A DNA stretch of 47,159 bases from Streptosporangium pseudovulgare (GTDB lineage Bacteria; Actinomycetota; Actinomycetes; Streptosporangiales; Streptosporangiaceae), in the NCBI RefSeq assembly GCF_014648055.1, contig NZ_BMQJ01000030.1:1-47159 (forward strand), written 5' to 3'. Under the pieces are notes generated by a model. That model was not told the DNA's origin, made no database searches, and worked only from the letters and a program-made list of their open reading frames with translations. The position numbers were made by a program, and so were the translations under genes. This document shows positions 39,146-46,759 of the stretch, piece by piece. Position 1 is the stretch's first letter. Each line of letters opens with the position of its first letter.

Positions 39146-39586
39146 TCAGCCGATCTGTTCGGCCAGTCCGACGATGATGCCCTCGGGGCCGCGGACGTAG
39201 CAGAGCCAGAAGCCGTCCTCGTACCGCGTCACCTCGCCGACGAGTTCGGCGCCGTGGGCGCGCAGGCGGGCGACGACGTCCTCGATGTCGTCGACGGCGA
39301 ACATGATGCGGCGAATGCCCAGCGTGTTCGACGGCGCGTCCTTCGGCTCGGGGCTGATCGCCTTCGGCGTGTGGAACATCGCCAGCTCGATCCGGCCGTG
39401 GCCGTCCGGGGTCCGCAGCATCGCGACGTCCTGCCGGACGTCGTCGACCCCGATGACACGCTCCACCCAGCGTCCCTCGATCGGCCCCCTGCCCTCCAGT
39501 TCCATGCCGAGTTCGACGAAGAACGCGATGACGGCGTCGAGGTCGTCGACAACGATGAGGACGTTGTCCATCCGCTGGATCGTCAT
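39146..39586 (-). CDS. VOC family protein (glyoxalase/bleomycin resistance fold)
   Basis: A 146-aa protein: MDNVLIVVDDLDAVIAFFVE, LGMELEGRGPIEG, GRIELAMFHTP and a second module RRIMFAVDDIEDVVARLRAHGAELVGEV ending VRGPEGIIVGLAEQIG. ATG 39586 follows GAGGAGAG. It is upstream of the AraC gene on the same strand. The substrate is unknown. Confidence 0.9.
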   Translation of the reverse strand: MTIQRMDNVLIVVDDLDAVIAFFVELGMELEGRGPIEGRWVERVIGVDDVRQDVAMLRTPDGHGRIELAMFHTPKAISPEPKDAPSNTLGIRRIMFAVDDIEDVVARLRAHGAELVGEVTRYEDGFWLCYVRGPEGIIVGLAEQIG

Positions 39587-39819
39587 GCCGGGTCTCTCCT
39601 CGGTGTGGTGCGGCCACGGCGGCCGCATCCATCCCTGGGACGGAGCCGCCGGGCCGTTCTCGACATCTTTCATGACATCTTCTTCGAGTCGCGCCCCTGT
39701 CACGGCGGTGCACCTGCTGGGAACGCGCGGCCCGCTCCGTCCGGCTCATGGACACGCCGGACGGGCGCGCCGGCCCCGGGCTCCCGGCCCCTCGGTCCGG
39801 CTCGCCGGGGCGGCGGTGT

Positions 39820-40755
39820 TCAGCGTGGGATCGTCCAGGCCGGCGTCCAGGTCCCGGCGGCGTCGTGGCCGGCCGCCGCGGCGGCGAGATGGGCCCGGAG
39901 GGTGGCCAGCGCGGGATGGGCGTTGTCGCGGTGCCACAGGAGCGAGTGCGGGTAGACGGGCGTGGGGTCGGTCACCGGGATGCGGCGCAGGCCGTGGTCG
40001 GCGGGCCAGACGAGGCGGGTCTGCCCGCCCATGAAGGTGGCCAGGGCCGGGGTGTCGGCGATGGTGTCCAGGAGCGCGTCGGAGCCGAAGTTGGGGCCGG
40101 TCGCCTCGATGGTGAGACCGAACTCGGCGACGAGGTCGTCGTAGTAGGCGGCCCACTCGGTACCGGGGACGACACCGGGCATCCAGATCCGGTGCCCGGT
40201 GAGCTGGGCGACGGTCACCGATCGGGCGCCCGCCAGCGCGTGGGCGGGGCCGGTGAGGAGCTGGAGCGGCTCGTCGATCACCCGGACGGACTCGATGTCC
40301 TCGGGAAGGGGGCGGCCGGGCATGGCGACGGCGCGGAAGGACGCGTCGATCACACCGGACCGGATGGCGGCGACGGCCCTCTCGATGTCGAACAGCATCA
40401 CCACGTCGAGGTCGATCTCGGGGTGCGCGCGGTGGAAGCCGCGCATCATGCCCGACTGCGCGCTGCGCGAGGTGATCACGTCGACGCGCAGCGGACGGCT
40501 GCCGGCGCGCACGGACGCGACCGCGCGCTCGGCGACGCGCAGCAGCTCGCGCGCGTGGGGCAGGAACGCCTGCCCGTCGATGGTGAGCTCGGCGCCGCGC
40601 GGCGTGCGGGTGAACAACCGCACGCCGAGGTCGCGCTCCAGCGCGGCGATGCGTTTGGAGACGGCCTGCTGGGTGACCGCCAGCTCGGCGGCGGCCTCCT
40701 GGAACTGCCCCGCGTCGACGGCGGTGACGAAGGTCCGGACGATGTCGAGGTCCAT
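39820..40755 (-). CDS. LysR family transcriptional regulator
   Basis: A 311-aa regulator: winged helix at 1-60 (MDLDIVRTFVTAVDAGQFQE, AVTQQAVSKRIAALERDLGV) and effector domain at 90-295 (LRVDVITSRSAQSGMMRGFH, HPEIDLDVVMLF, IDASFRAVAMPG). It is divergent from an MFS transporter gene across 134 bp with several inverted repeats, and probably controls export by that transporter. Confidence 0.93.
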   Translation of the reverse strand: MDLDIVRTFVTAVDAGQFQEAAAELAVTQQAVSKRIAALERDLGVRLFTRTPRGAELTIDGQAFLPHARELLRVAERAVASVRAGSRPLRVDVITSRSAQSGMMRGFHRAHPEIDLDVVMLFDIERAVAAIRSGVIDASFRAVAMPGRPLPEDIESVRVIDEPLQLLTGPAHALAGARSVTVAQLTGHRIWMPGVVPGTEWAAYYDDLVAEFGLTIEATGPNFGSDALLDTIADTPALATFMGGQTRLVWPADHGLRRIPVTDPTPVYPHSLLWHRDNAHPALATLRAHLAAAAAGHDAAGTWTPAWTIPR

Positions 40756-40772
40756 GCGGACACCCTATGAGT

Positions 40773-40787
40773 ACAACCACTGGTTGT
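40773..40787. promoter_or_regulatory. Candidate LysR operator
   Basis: ACAACC-ACT-GGTTGT, a perfect 6-bp inverted repeat just upstream of the LysR start. Two further inverted repeats lie in the same gap: CCAGGCCTGG (40817-40826) and CCGAT-CGCGA-ATCGG (40844-40858), the latter about 30 bp before the MFS start. Confidence 0.5.
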
Positions 40788-40889
40788 GGCAGGGCGGCTC
40801 TGCGGTTGTTTGATCTCCAGGCCTGGCGCTCGCTTTGATGCTTCCGATCGCGAATCGGTTGTGCGGGTGAGAGACGAGGGGCGTCGGAC

Positions 40890-42164
40890 ATGCGGAACGG
40901 GCACCGGCTGGGACGGTCATTCGGGTGGCTGTGGGGAGCGTACGGGGCCAGCGCGCTCGGCACGTGGCTCGCCTTCGGCGCGTTCCCGCTGATCGCGATC
41001 CAGGTGCTGCACGCCGGGCCGGCGGAGGTCGCGGCGTTGTCCTCCGTGGGGGCGGCGGTGGGCGCGGCCGTGGCGGTGCCGCTCGGCCCGTGGGTGGAGT
41101 TCCGCCGCAAGCGGCCGGTGCTGATCGGGATGGACCTGGTGCGGTTCGCGGCGCTGCTGACGATCCCCGCCGCGTTCGCGCTCGGTGTGCTCTCCTTCGT
41201 CCAGCTCCTGCTGGTCTCGGTCGTCGTCGCGGCGGCCGACATCACCTTCCGCGCCGTCTCCGGCGCGTACCTGAAGACGTTGCTGCCGGCCGAGGACCTG
41301 CTCGTCGCCAACGCCCGGTTCGAGTCCACGACCTGGACGGCCACGATCGTCGGGCCGCCGCTGGGCGGTGCCGCGATCGGGCTCCTCGGTCCGGTGGCGA
41401 CGGTGGTGGCCGACGCGGTCAGCTACCTGCTCTCGGCCCTGGGCATCCGCGCGACGGGCGGCCACGAGCCGCGGCCCGAGCGCCGGGAGGCCGCGCGCAT
41501 GCGGGCCGGGGACCTGCTCGACGGCTGGCGGTACATCCTCGCCGACCCGACGCTGCGCCCGCTGTTCTTCAACACCGCTCTGTTCAACGGCCTCGTGATG
41601 GCCATCGACGCGCTGCTGGCCGTCCTGATGCTCGGCCGGCTCGGGTTCACACCGTGGCAGTACGGCCTCGCCTTCGCCGCTCCCGCGATCGGCGGGCTGT
41701 TCGGTTCGCGGCTGGCCCGACCGCTCGTCACCCGGTTCGGGCAGCACCGGGTCCTGGTCGTGTCCGGGGTGCTGCGCGCGTTCTGGCCCGTCGGCCTGGT
41801 CTTCCTGGGGCCGGGCACCGGAGGGCTGCTGCTGGTGATGGGCGTCCAGCTCGGGCTCATCTTCTGCTGCGGGGTCTTCAACCCCGTCTGCGCCACCTAC
41901 CGCCTGGAGCGCACCGCGACCGACCGGATCACCCGCACGCTGTCCGCCTGGGCGGTGACGACCAAGGCCTCGACCGCGCTCCTGACGGCCGTCTGGGGAG
42001 TGCTGGGCGGACTGCTCGGCCCGCGCACGGCCATCGGCCTGGCCGGCGTGCTCCTGCTGGTGACCCCGCTGCTGCTCCCCCGGCGCGCCGCGGCGTCCCT
42101 CGCCGAGCCGGAACCGGAAACGGAGCCGGAAGCGGAGACGGCGCCGTCACCGGGCCGTGCCTGA
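40890..42164 (+). CDS. MFS transporter
   Basis: A 424-aa protein with about 11-12 hydrophobic helices: SFGWLWGAYGASALGTWLAF, the PLGPWVEFRRKRPVLIGMDL loop (motif A-like, cytoplasmic), RPLFFNTALFNGLVMAIDAL and GLFGSRLARPLVTRFGQHRV. It resembles the enterobactin exporter/MFS_3 group found next to regulators. The C-terminal tail is Glu/Pro repeats. The last codons and stop lie inside a 32-bp direct repeat. It is divergent from the LysR gene. Confidence 0.9.
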   Translation: MRNGHRLGRSFGWLWGAYGASALGTWLAFGAFPLIAIQVLHAGPAEVAALSSVGAAVGAAVAVPLGPWVEFRRKRPVLIGMDLVRFAALLTIPAAFALGVLSFVQLLLVSVVVAAADITFRAVSGAYLKTLLPAEDLLVANARFESTTWTATIVGPPLGGAAIGLLGPVATVVADAVSYLLSALGIRATGGHEPRPERREAARMRAGDLLDGWRYILADPTLRPLFFNTALFNGLVMAIDALLAVLMLGRLGFTPWQYGLAFAAPAIGGLFGSRLARPLVTRFGQHRVLVVSGVLRAFWPVGLVFLGPGTGGLLLVMGVQLGLIFCCGVFNPVCATYRLERTATDRITRTLSAWAVTTKASTALLTAVWGVLGGLLGPRTAIGLAGVLLLVTPLLLPRRAAASLAEPEPETEPEAETAPSPGRA

Positions 42165-42230
42165 CAGGCCCCCGGCCGTCACCGGGCCGTGCCTGACAGG
42201 CTCCCCGGCCGTCACCGCGACCGGGCCGGC
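42143..42230. repeat. 32-bp direct repeat spanning the MFS stop codon
   Basis: The first copy (42143-42174) begins GCCGTCACCGGGCCGTGCCT; the second (42175-42206) is nearly identical, and a third partial copy starts at 42208. Each full copy contains the palindrome GCCTGACAGGC. The MFS TGA (42162-42164) lies within the first copy. No gene is supported in the rest of 42165-42416. Confidence 0.8.
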
Positions 42231-42416
42231 CGCCCCTCTTCGGAACGGTCCGCCCCTCCGCGTACGGCTCGGCGACGAGCACGACGGCCTTCGCCGTGGC
42301 CGCCGTGGCCGGTGTGGCCGCGGCGCGGCGAATCGTGGCTCACGTACCCGATGCGCAGTCGGCCCTCGGCACGCGATCGCGCGTGTCAGGGCGCCCTCAT
42401 CACCCAAGGAGAGAAA

Positions 42417-43064
42417 ATGACCGTCACTACCCCGGCGCTGGACCCCCGGACGACCGCACTGCTCGTCATGGACTACCAGCGGGGAATCCTGGCCTCGCTC
42501 CCCGGCCCGGCCGGCCCGGAAGCGCTGCTGTCACGGGTGGCCGGCGCCATCGCCGACATGCGGGCGCGCGGCGCCGTCATCGCCCACGTGCGGGTCGGAT
42601 TCACCGAAACCGACTGGGCGGCGATCCCGCCGGCCAACAGGATGTTCTCCCTCATCGGCGGGCAGCGCCTCATGCACCACGCGGATCCCGCCACGAGCAT
42701 CCACCACCGGCTCGCCCCCGAGCCCGGCGACATCACCGTCCGCAAGACCCGCCTCGGCGCGCTGTCCACGACGGACCTGGACCGGCGGCTGCGGGATCGC
42801 GGAATCACCACGCTGGTCATCGCCGGCATCACCACCAGCGGCGCCGTACTGTCCACCGTCACCGACGCCGCCGACCGCGACTACCGGCTCCACGTCCTCT
42901 CCGACGGCGTCACCGACCCGGACCCGCAAGTCCACCACACCCTGATGACCGGCGTTTTCCCGAGGCTGGCCCACATCATCGACACCGCCGAACTGCGCTC
43001 GCTCCTGCACGAGGGCCATCCCGGCCGGGCGGAGGACGGCGGGACGGCCGGGCCCGGCCGCTGA
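42417..43064 (+). CDS. Isochorismatase-fold (cysteine hydrolase family) protein lacking the catalytic Cys
   Basis: A 215-aa protein. VMDYQRG has D19 and VRKTRLGAL has K110, two members of the Asp-Lys-Cys triad. The third position in the IAGITTSG-x-VLSTV block is Ala143 where Cys is expected. The downstream DAADRDYRLHVLSDG block is typical. A subgroup of actinobacterial proteins shows a similar non-Cys residue here from memory, so this may be a natural variant with another activity or a binding role. ATG 42417 has AAGGAGAG upstream. Four hairpins follow the stop. Confidence 0.87.
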   Translation: MTVTTPALDPRTTALLVMDYQRGILASLPGPAGPEALLSRVAGAIADMRARGAVIAHVRVGFTETDWAAIPPANRMFSLIGGQRLMHHADPATSIHHRLAPEPGDITVRKTRLGALSTTDLDRRLRDRGITTLVIAGITTSGAVLSTVTDAADRDYRLHVLSDGVTDPDPQVHHTLMTGVFPRLAHIIDTAELRSLLHEGHPGRAEDGGTAGPGR

Positions 43065-43070
43065 CCGGGT

Positions 43071-43214
43071 CCGGGTCGCCGGCGACCCGGGGCGACTTCA
43101 CCGGTGACGCGGCGGTGAAGCTCGCCGGGGCGGCCGAGCCGTTGCGCGGCCGTCCCGCCGCGAGCGATCCCGGCGGGAGGATTTCGCCGTAGGCACCGGC
43201 ACCGGCCGGTGCCG
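43071..43214. repeat. Cluster of four perfect inverted repeats
   Basis: 1: CCGGGTCGCCGGCGACCCGG, a 20-bp palindrome (43071-43090). 2: CTTCACCG...CGGTGAAG (43096-43120). 3: TCCCGCCG-10 nt-CGGCGGGA (43153-43178). 4: CGGCACCGGCCGGTGCCG, an 18-bp palindrome (43197-43214). The sequences differ from one another. They start 6 bp after the isochorismatase-fold gene stop and probably include its terminator. Confidence 0.8.
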
Positions 43215-43786
43215 TCACCTGCTCGGCACGAGTGACGGTACCGGCGGCCGGCGCCGTACTGGCCCCCCAACCCGTGTCCTGACACCTCATGCGGATCCCC
43301 GCTGGCATCCCGGCGCAGAGGGCATTTAAGGAAGATCGGTACAGAAATCAGCGGTAGAGGCTGCCACTTACGGCAACGTGGAAGCCGAGCCCGGAAGAAT
43401 CGACGTTCTCTGCGGGACGAGCAGGCGCCACCGTACTTCCCGCAGGCTCGGCCCGTTGTCGCGGTCGCATGGACAACGGCTTGTGACGCCCGCCTGGGGC
43501 AGGCCCGTACGATCGCGCGCTGGCGCGCCCGTGGCCGAGCACCGCGGGCGCAGGGTATTCGGCGTGACCCGGTGGACCTCCCCCGTCTCCCGGCGGTCAT
43601 CGGACTTCGGTGATAGGCCATCCGCTCGCCCCAAAACGCCCAAATTTCTCCTTGGCCATCAATTGTGGAAAATGCCATCCAGGATCCCTTAAATCAATTC
43701 GCCGTCACCTGTTACGGCAGACTTGGGGACGCCTTTCGTGGTTCACTTCAATTTCAAAAATATCCTTTACGAGCGGGAGGGCTTAA
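43215..43786. other. Long leader/intergenic region before the isoprenoid operon
   Basis: 572 bp without a supported gene. It becomes less GC-rich after about 43600 (runs such as CAATTTCAAAAATATCC near 43750), which is the likely promoter zone for the operon at 43787. GCCGT-8 nt-ACGGC (43701-43718) is an inverted repeat, and TTACGGCA occurs both there and near 43368. Short open frames here have no family features. Confidence 0.5.
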
Positions 43787-44020
43787 GTGCGGGAGGAGAA
43801 CCCTGCGCCTCGGGACGAGGTGCTCTATCTGGCCGCCGGTTTAAGTGATCTCCTGGTGGAGGGGCTGCGAAGTGTCACCCACCACCTTCCCAGCCTGAGC
43901 CAGGTGCGCCAGGAACTGCGCGCCCGCGGCGAGTTGGCGGTCAAACGCCTGGGCACGACCCCGCAGCCGCATCTGGAACTGCTGGCCCGGCAGGTTGTCG
44001 AGCGCGGCCGGTATGAGTGA
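43787..44020 (+). CDS. Small helical protein of unknown function, first gene of isoprenoid operon
   Basis: A 77-aa protein, MREENPAPRDEVLYLAAGLS at the start and GELAVKRLG towards the end, predicted mostly helical with no membrane segment. GTG 43787 follows GGGAGGG at 43775-43781. The last 8 nt overlap the start of the polyprenyl synthase gene. I do not recognise a family. Its position suggests a subunit, chaperone or membrane-association factor for the enzymes downstream. Confidence 0.7.
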   Translation: MREENPAPRDEVLYLAAGLSDLLVEGLRSVTHHLPSLSQVRQELRARGELAVKRLGTTPQPHLELLARQVVERGRYE

Positions 44021-45002
44021 CCTCCGGCTCCGGGTGGACCGGGCGCTGGAGCAGTTCGTCGAGGCGGAGATCGCCGAGTTGTCGGCGCTGGACGCCGAGC
44101 TGGCCCCCATCGCCGACCAGGTACGCGTCTCGATCGCCGGAGGCAAACGGATCCGCCCGGCATTCTGTTATTGGGGATGGCGAGCGGCGGGCCGGCCCGA
44201 CACCGACGCGGTGGTCCGCGCCGCCGCGGCGTTGGAACTGGTGCACGCCGCCGCGATCGTGCACGACGACCTCATCGACCGCAGTCCGCTGCGGCGCGGC
44301 CGGCCCACGGCTCACGAGAAGCTCGGCGACGCCCTGGCAGTCATGATCGGCGATCTGCTGATGGCCTGGGCGGGGCAGCTGTTCCACACCTCGGGCCTGC
44401 CACTGACGTTCCTGGCCCGGGCCGTGCCTTCATGGACGATGCTGGGCCGTGAGCTGGTGGCGGGCGAGTGCCTGGAGATCCTCAGTACCGGAGGCGCCCC
44501 CGACCTCGCTCGGTCGCTGACCATCGTCCGGTTCAAGACCGGCTCCTACACCGTCGAGCGGCCGCTGCAGATCGGCGCCGTGCTCGCCGGCGCGAACCCC
44601 GCGACGCTGAACACGTTGGCGGCGTACGGACGTCCGCTCGGCGAGGCGTTCCAGCTGCGGGACGACCTGTGGGGCGTGTTCGGCGACCCCGAACGAACCG
44701 GCAAGTCGGTCCTCGATGATCTGACGGGCCGCAAACCGACCGCGCTGCTGGCCCTGACGCTGGACAGGGCGTCCGAGCCCGACCGCCGGCGGCTGCATGA
44801 CCTGCTCGGCGGACCGCCCACCCCGGCCGACGCCGCGGAGATACGGGACATCATGCAGCGGTCGGGAGCCGTGACCCATGTACGGCAGATGATCGACGAA
44901 CGCGCCCAGGCCGCACAGGCGGCTGTCGACAAGGCCCGGCTGACGCCGGACGCCGCTGAAGCCCTGACCCGACTGATACGCGAGGTGGTCGCGGATGCAT
45001 GA
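44013..45002 (+). CDS. Polyprenyl diphosphate synthase (GGPP synthase-like)
   Basis: A 329-aa all-helical isoprenyl diphosphate synthase. The IPP-binding GGKRIRP block is at about 47-53. The first Asp-rich motif is V-H-D-D-L-I-D followed by RSPLRRGRPT. The second is LRDDLWGVFGDPERTGKS. FKTGSYTVERPLQIG carries the conserved Lys-Thr and Gln region. It condenses IPP with an allylic diphosphate; GGPP is the most likely product by resemblance to actinomycete GGPP synthases, but chain length is not proven. ATG 44013 overlaps the small gene by 8 nt, and its stop overlaps the oxygenase by 8 nt. Confidence 0.92.
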   Translation: MSDLRLRVDRALEQFVEAEIAELSALDAELAPIADQVRVSIAGGKRIRPAFCYWGWRAAGRPDTDAVVRAAAALELVHAAAIVHDDLIDRSPLRRGRPTAHEKLGDALAVMIGDLLMAWAGQLFHTSGLPLTFLARAVPSWTMLGRELVAGECLEILSTGGAPDLARSLTIVRFKTGSYTVERPLQIGAVLAGANPATLNTLAAYGRPLGEAFQLRDDLWGVFGDPERTGKSVLDDLTGRKPTALLALTLDRASEPDRRRLHDLLGGPPTPADAAEIRDIMQRSGAVTHVRQMIDERAQAAQAAVDKARLTPDAAEALTRLIREVVADA

Positions 45003-46197
45003 CTACACCGAGGAGTACATGAACGGGCTCCGGCTCGAAGGCGACCGGCTTGCCGACGCGACCGTCGAGGCCCTGTTCGCCGGTGGCGACGTAGGCAGAT
45101 TCAACACCCTCATGCGCTGGTTCACCACCTCCGGTCAGGCACTGCCCGAAGGCCTTCCCGACGCCGCCCGCGAGTATCTGAACGCCACGGCCACACCGCC
45201 GGACTGGGTCGACTGGACGGTCATGGAGCAGGCCAGGCAGTTCTTCATCGACAACGACGTGCACATCTCCACCGCCCTGTCGTTCGCGGCGATGCCGGCG
45301 TGCTACATGATCCCGCACGTGGCCAAGCTGCTGTCGGCGACGCACTCGCTGGCCTACCCCTCCCGGCGAATGGCTGAGACCGGGCAGTTCACCGTCTATC
45401 TCATGCAGCCCGACGCGTTCCAGGCGGGCGGGCGGTTCCTCCCGGCCGCGCAGAAGGTACGGCTCCTGCACGCCTCCATCCGCCGCCACCTCAAGCAGGA
45501 GGACAGGTGGCCGGAGCCCGTTCCGATCTGCCAGGAGGACATGCTCGGCGGGCTGATGATGTTCAGCCTCCAGGTGCTGGACGCCCTGCACCGGATGGGC
45601 GTCCATATCAGCCCCGACGGGGCCGAGGCCTACTACTACGCCTGGAAGGTCGTCGGCACCATCCTGGGCATGGATCCGGCGACCATCCCCCCGGATCTGG
45701 AAGCGGCCCGCCGGTTCTCCGACCGGTACATGCTCCGTCACATGGGACCTTCCCCAGAAGGGGCGCAGCTGACGCGGCAGCTGATCGACATGTACGAACA
45801 GGTCGTCCCCGGAACGTTCCTCGACCCCGTCGTACCCGCCCTCATCCGCTTCCTGATCGGTGACACCGCGGCCGACTGGCTTCAGGTCCCCGGTTCCCGC
45901 TGGGACTCCATCGTGAAGATCGGTCCGGTGCTCCTGGACGCGCTCGAACGGCTCGAAGACAGCGGTCCCTGGGCCGAGCAGCTGTCCGACCGGCTGGGCC
46001 GCCTGGTCACGAAGCTGGAACTGTCGTCGCTGACCCGAGGCCGTGTCATGCACTACGCCATCCCCGAGGAGCTCAAACCCGACTACGGGATCGCCCCGCG
46101 AGCGGCACGCTGGACTCCGCCTCCGCCCGCCTCGACATCAGCCCCCGGCGGAACACCGGCAGGTGAACGGCCACTTCCGGCACCGGGGTCGCCGTAG
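44995..46197 (+). CDS. DUF2236/MpaB-like oxygenase family protein
   Basis: A 400-aa protein of the DUF2236 family, which includes latex-clearing rubber oxygenase Lcp and fungal MpaB: RWFTTSGQALPEGLPDAARE, ALSFAAMPACYMIPHVAKLL, VRLLHASIRRHLKQEDRW, EDMLGGLMMFSLQVLDALHR and YYYAWKVVGTILGM. Lcp is a heme b enzyme that cleaves polyisoprene double bonds; the His and Arg residues around LLHASIRRHL are candidate heme-pocket residues here. It overlaps the synthase gene by 8 nt, suggesting oxidative cleavage or modification of its prenyl product. The C-terminal 40 residues are Pro-rich. Confidence 0.85.
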   Translation: MHDYTEEYMNGLRLEGDRLADATVEALFAGGDVGRFNTLMRWFTTSGQALPEGLPDAAREYLNATATPPDWVDWTVMEQARQFFIDNDVHISTALSFAAMPACYMIPHVAKLLSATHSLAYPSRRMAETGQFTVYLMQPDAFQAGGRFLPAAQKVRLLHASIRRHLKQEDRWPEPVPICQEDMLGGLMMFSLQVLDALHRMGVHISPDGAEAYYYAWKVVGTILGMDPATIPPDLEAARRFSDRYMLRHMGPSPEGAQLTRQLIDMYEQVVPGTFLDPVVPALIRFLIGDTAADWLQVPGSRWDSIVKIGPVLLDALERLEDSGPWAEQLSDRLGRLVTKLELSSLTRGRVMHYAIPEELKPDYGIAPRAARWTPPPPASTSAPGGTPAGERPLPAPGSP

Positions 46198-46328
46198 TCT
46201 CAGGAAAGATCGGGCAGGTGCCGTGGATCCGTTGATCAGCGGACGGGCCGGGCGTCGGCCACTCGCATCGTGTGGGAGCCGATCAGATACAGGCGGTATT
46301 TCCCGGTGGGTCGTCGGGGCCTCTCCGG

Positions 46329-46750
46329 TCAGCGCGCCTGCGGCTGCAGCATGGCGAGCATCCGCTCCACGCCCGAAGAGAGCATCATGCGACCTGAGGT
46401 GCTGTGCTCGGCGTTCGGGTGCGCCTTGATCCACGGTCAGTACGGCACGACCGCGGCCTGGTGGATGGCGCGGATGGCCGAGCCCAGGTGATCGAGCCAT
46501 TCGGGCTCGCCGTCCGCCAGCCGCCCGGACCAGGAAGGCAGCCTCCGCCGGCGAGCGGTGTCGTCGATCTCGCACCGTAGCGTCGCACGAGTGCGGTGCC
46601 GCAGATTGTCCAGGCCGTGCTCCAGCGTGTCCGACAGCCCGCAGGGTGTGAACAGGTCGACCATCCAACTCCGGGCGGGCAGCAGGGAGGCGAGCATGGC
46701 CGCCTGCGGCTGCGCCGTCAGCCGGTCTCGCGCATGCCGGCGCCAGCCTC
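46329..46750 (-). pseudogene. ArsR-type (DUF5937) regulator, truncated and with in-frame stop
   Basis: A minus-strand frame encoding WRRHARDRLTAQ, MLASLLPARSWMVDLFTP, RRRLPSWSGRLADGEPEW and HLGSAIRAIHQAAVVPY, then TGA at 46437-46439 where relatives have Trp (PYW). It then continues PWIKAHPNAEHSTSG and MLAMLQPQAR to TGA at 46329. This is the middle part of an ArsR-like regulator with an N-terminal DUF5937 domain. The 5' end is replaced by the IS5-type element, and the HTH is missing. A single G-to-A change explains the internal stop. Confidence 0.65.
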
Positions 46751-46759
46751 TAAGAGCTC

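Noticed and set aside
43378..43692. 104-codon plus-strand frame in the leader before the isoprenoid operon
   Set aside because: Arg/Ser-rich translation with no domain, atypical codon use and no ribosome site. Treated as non-coding.
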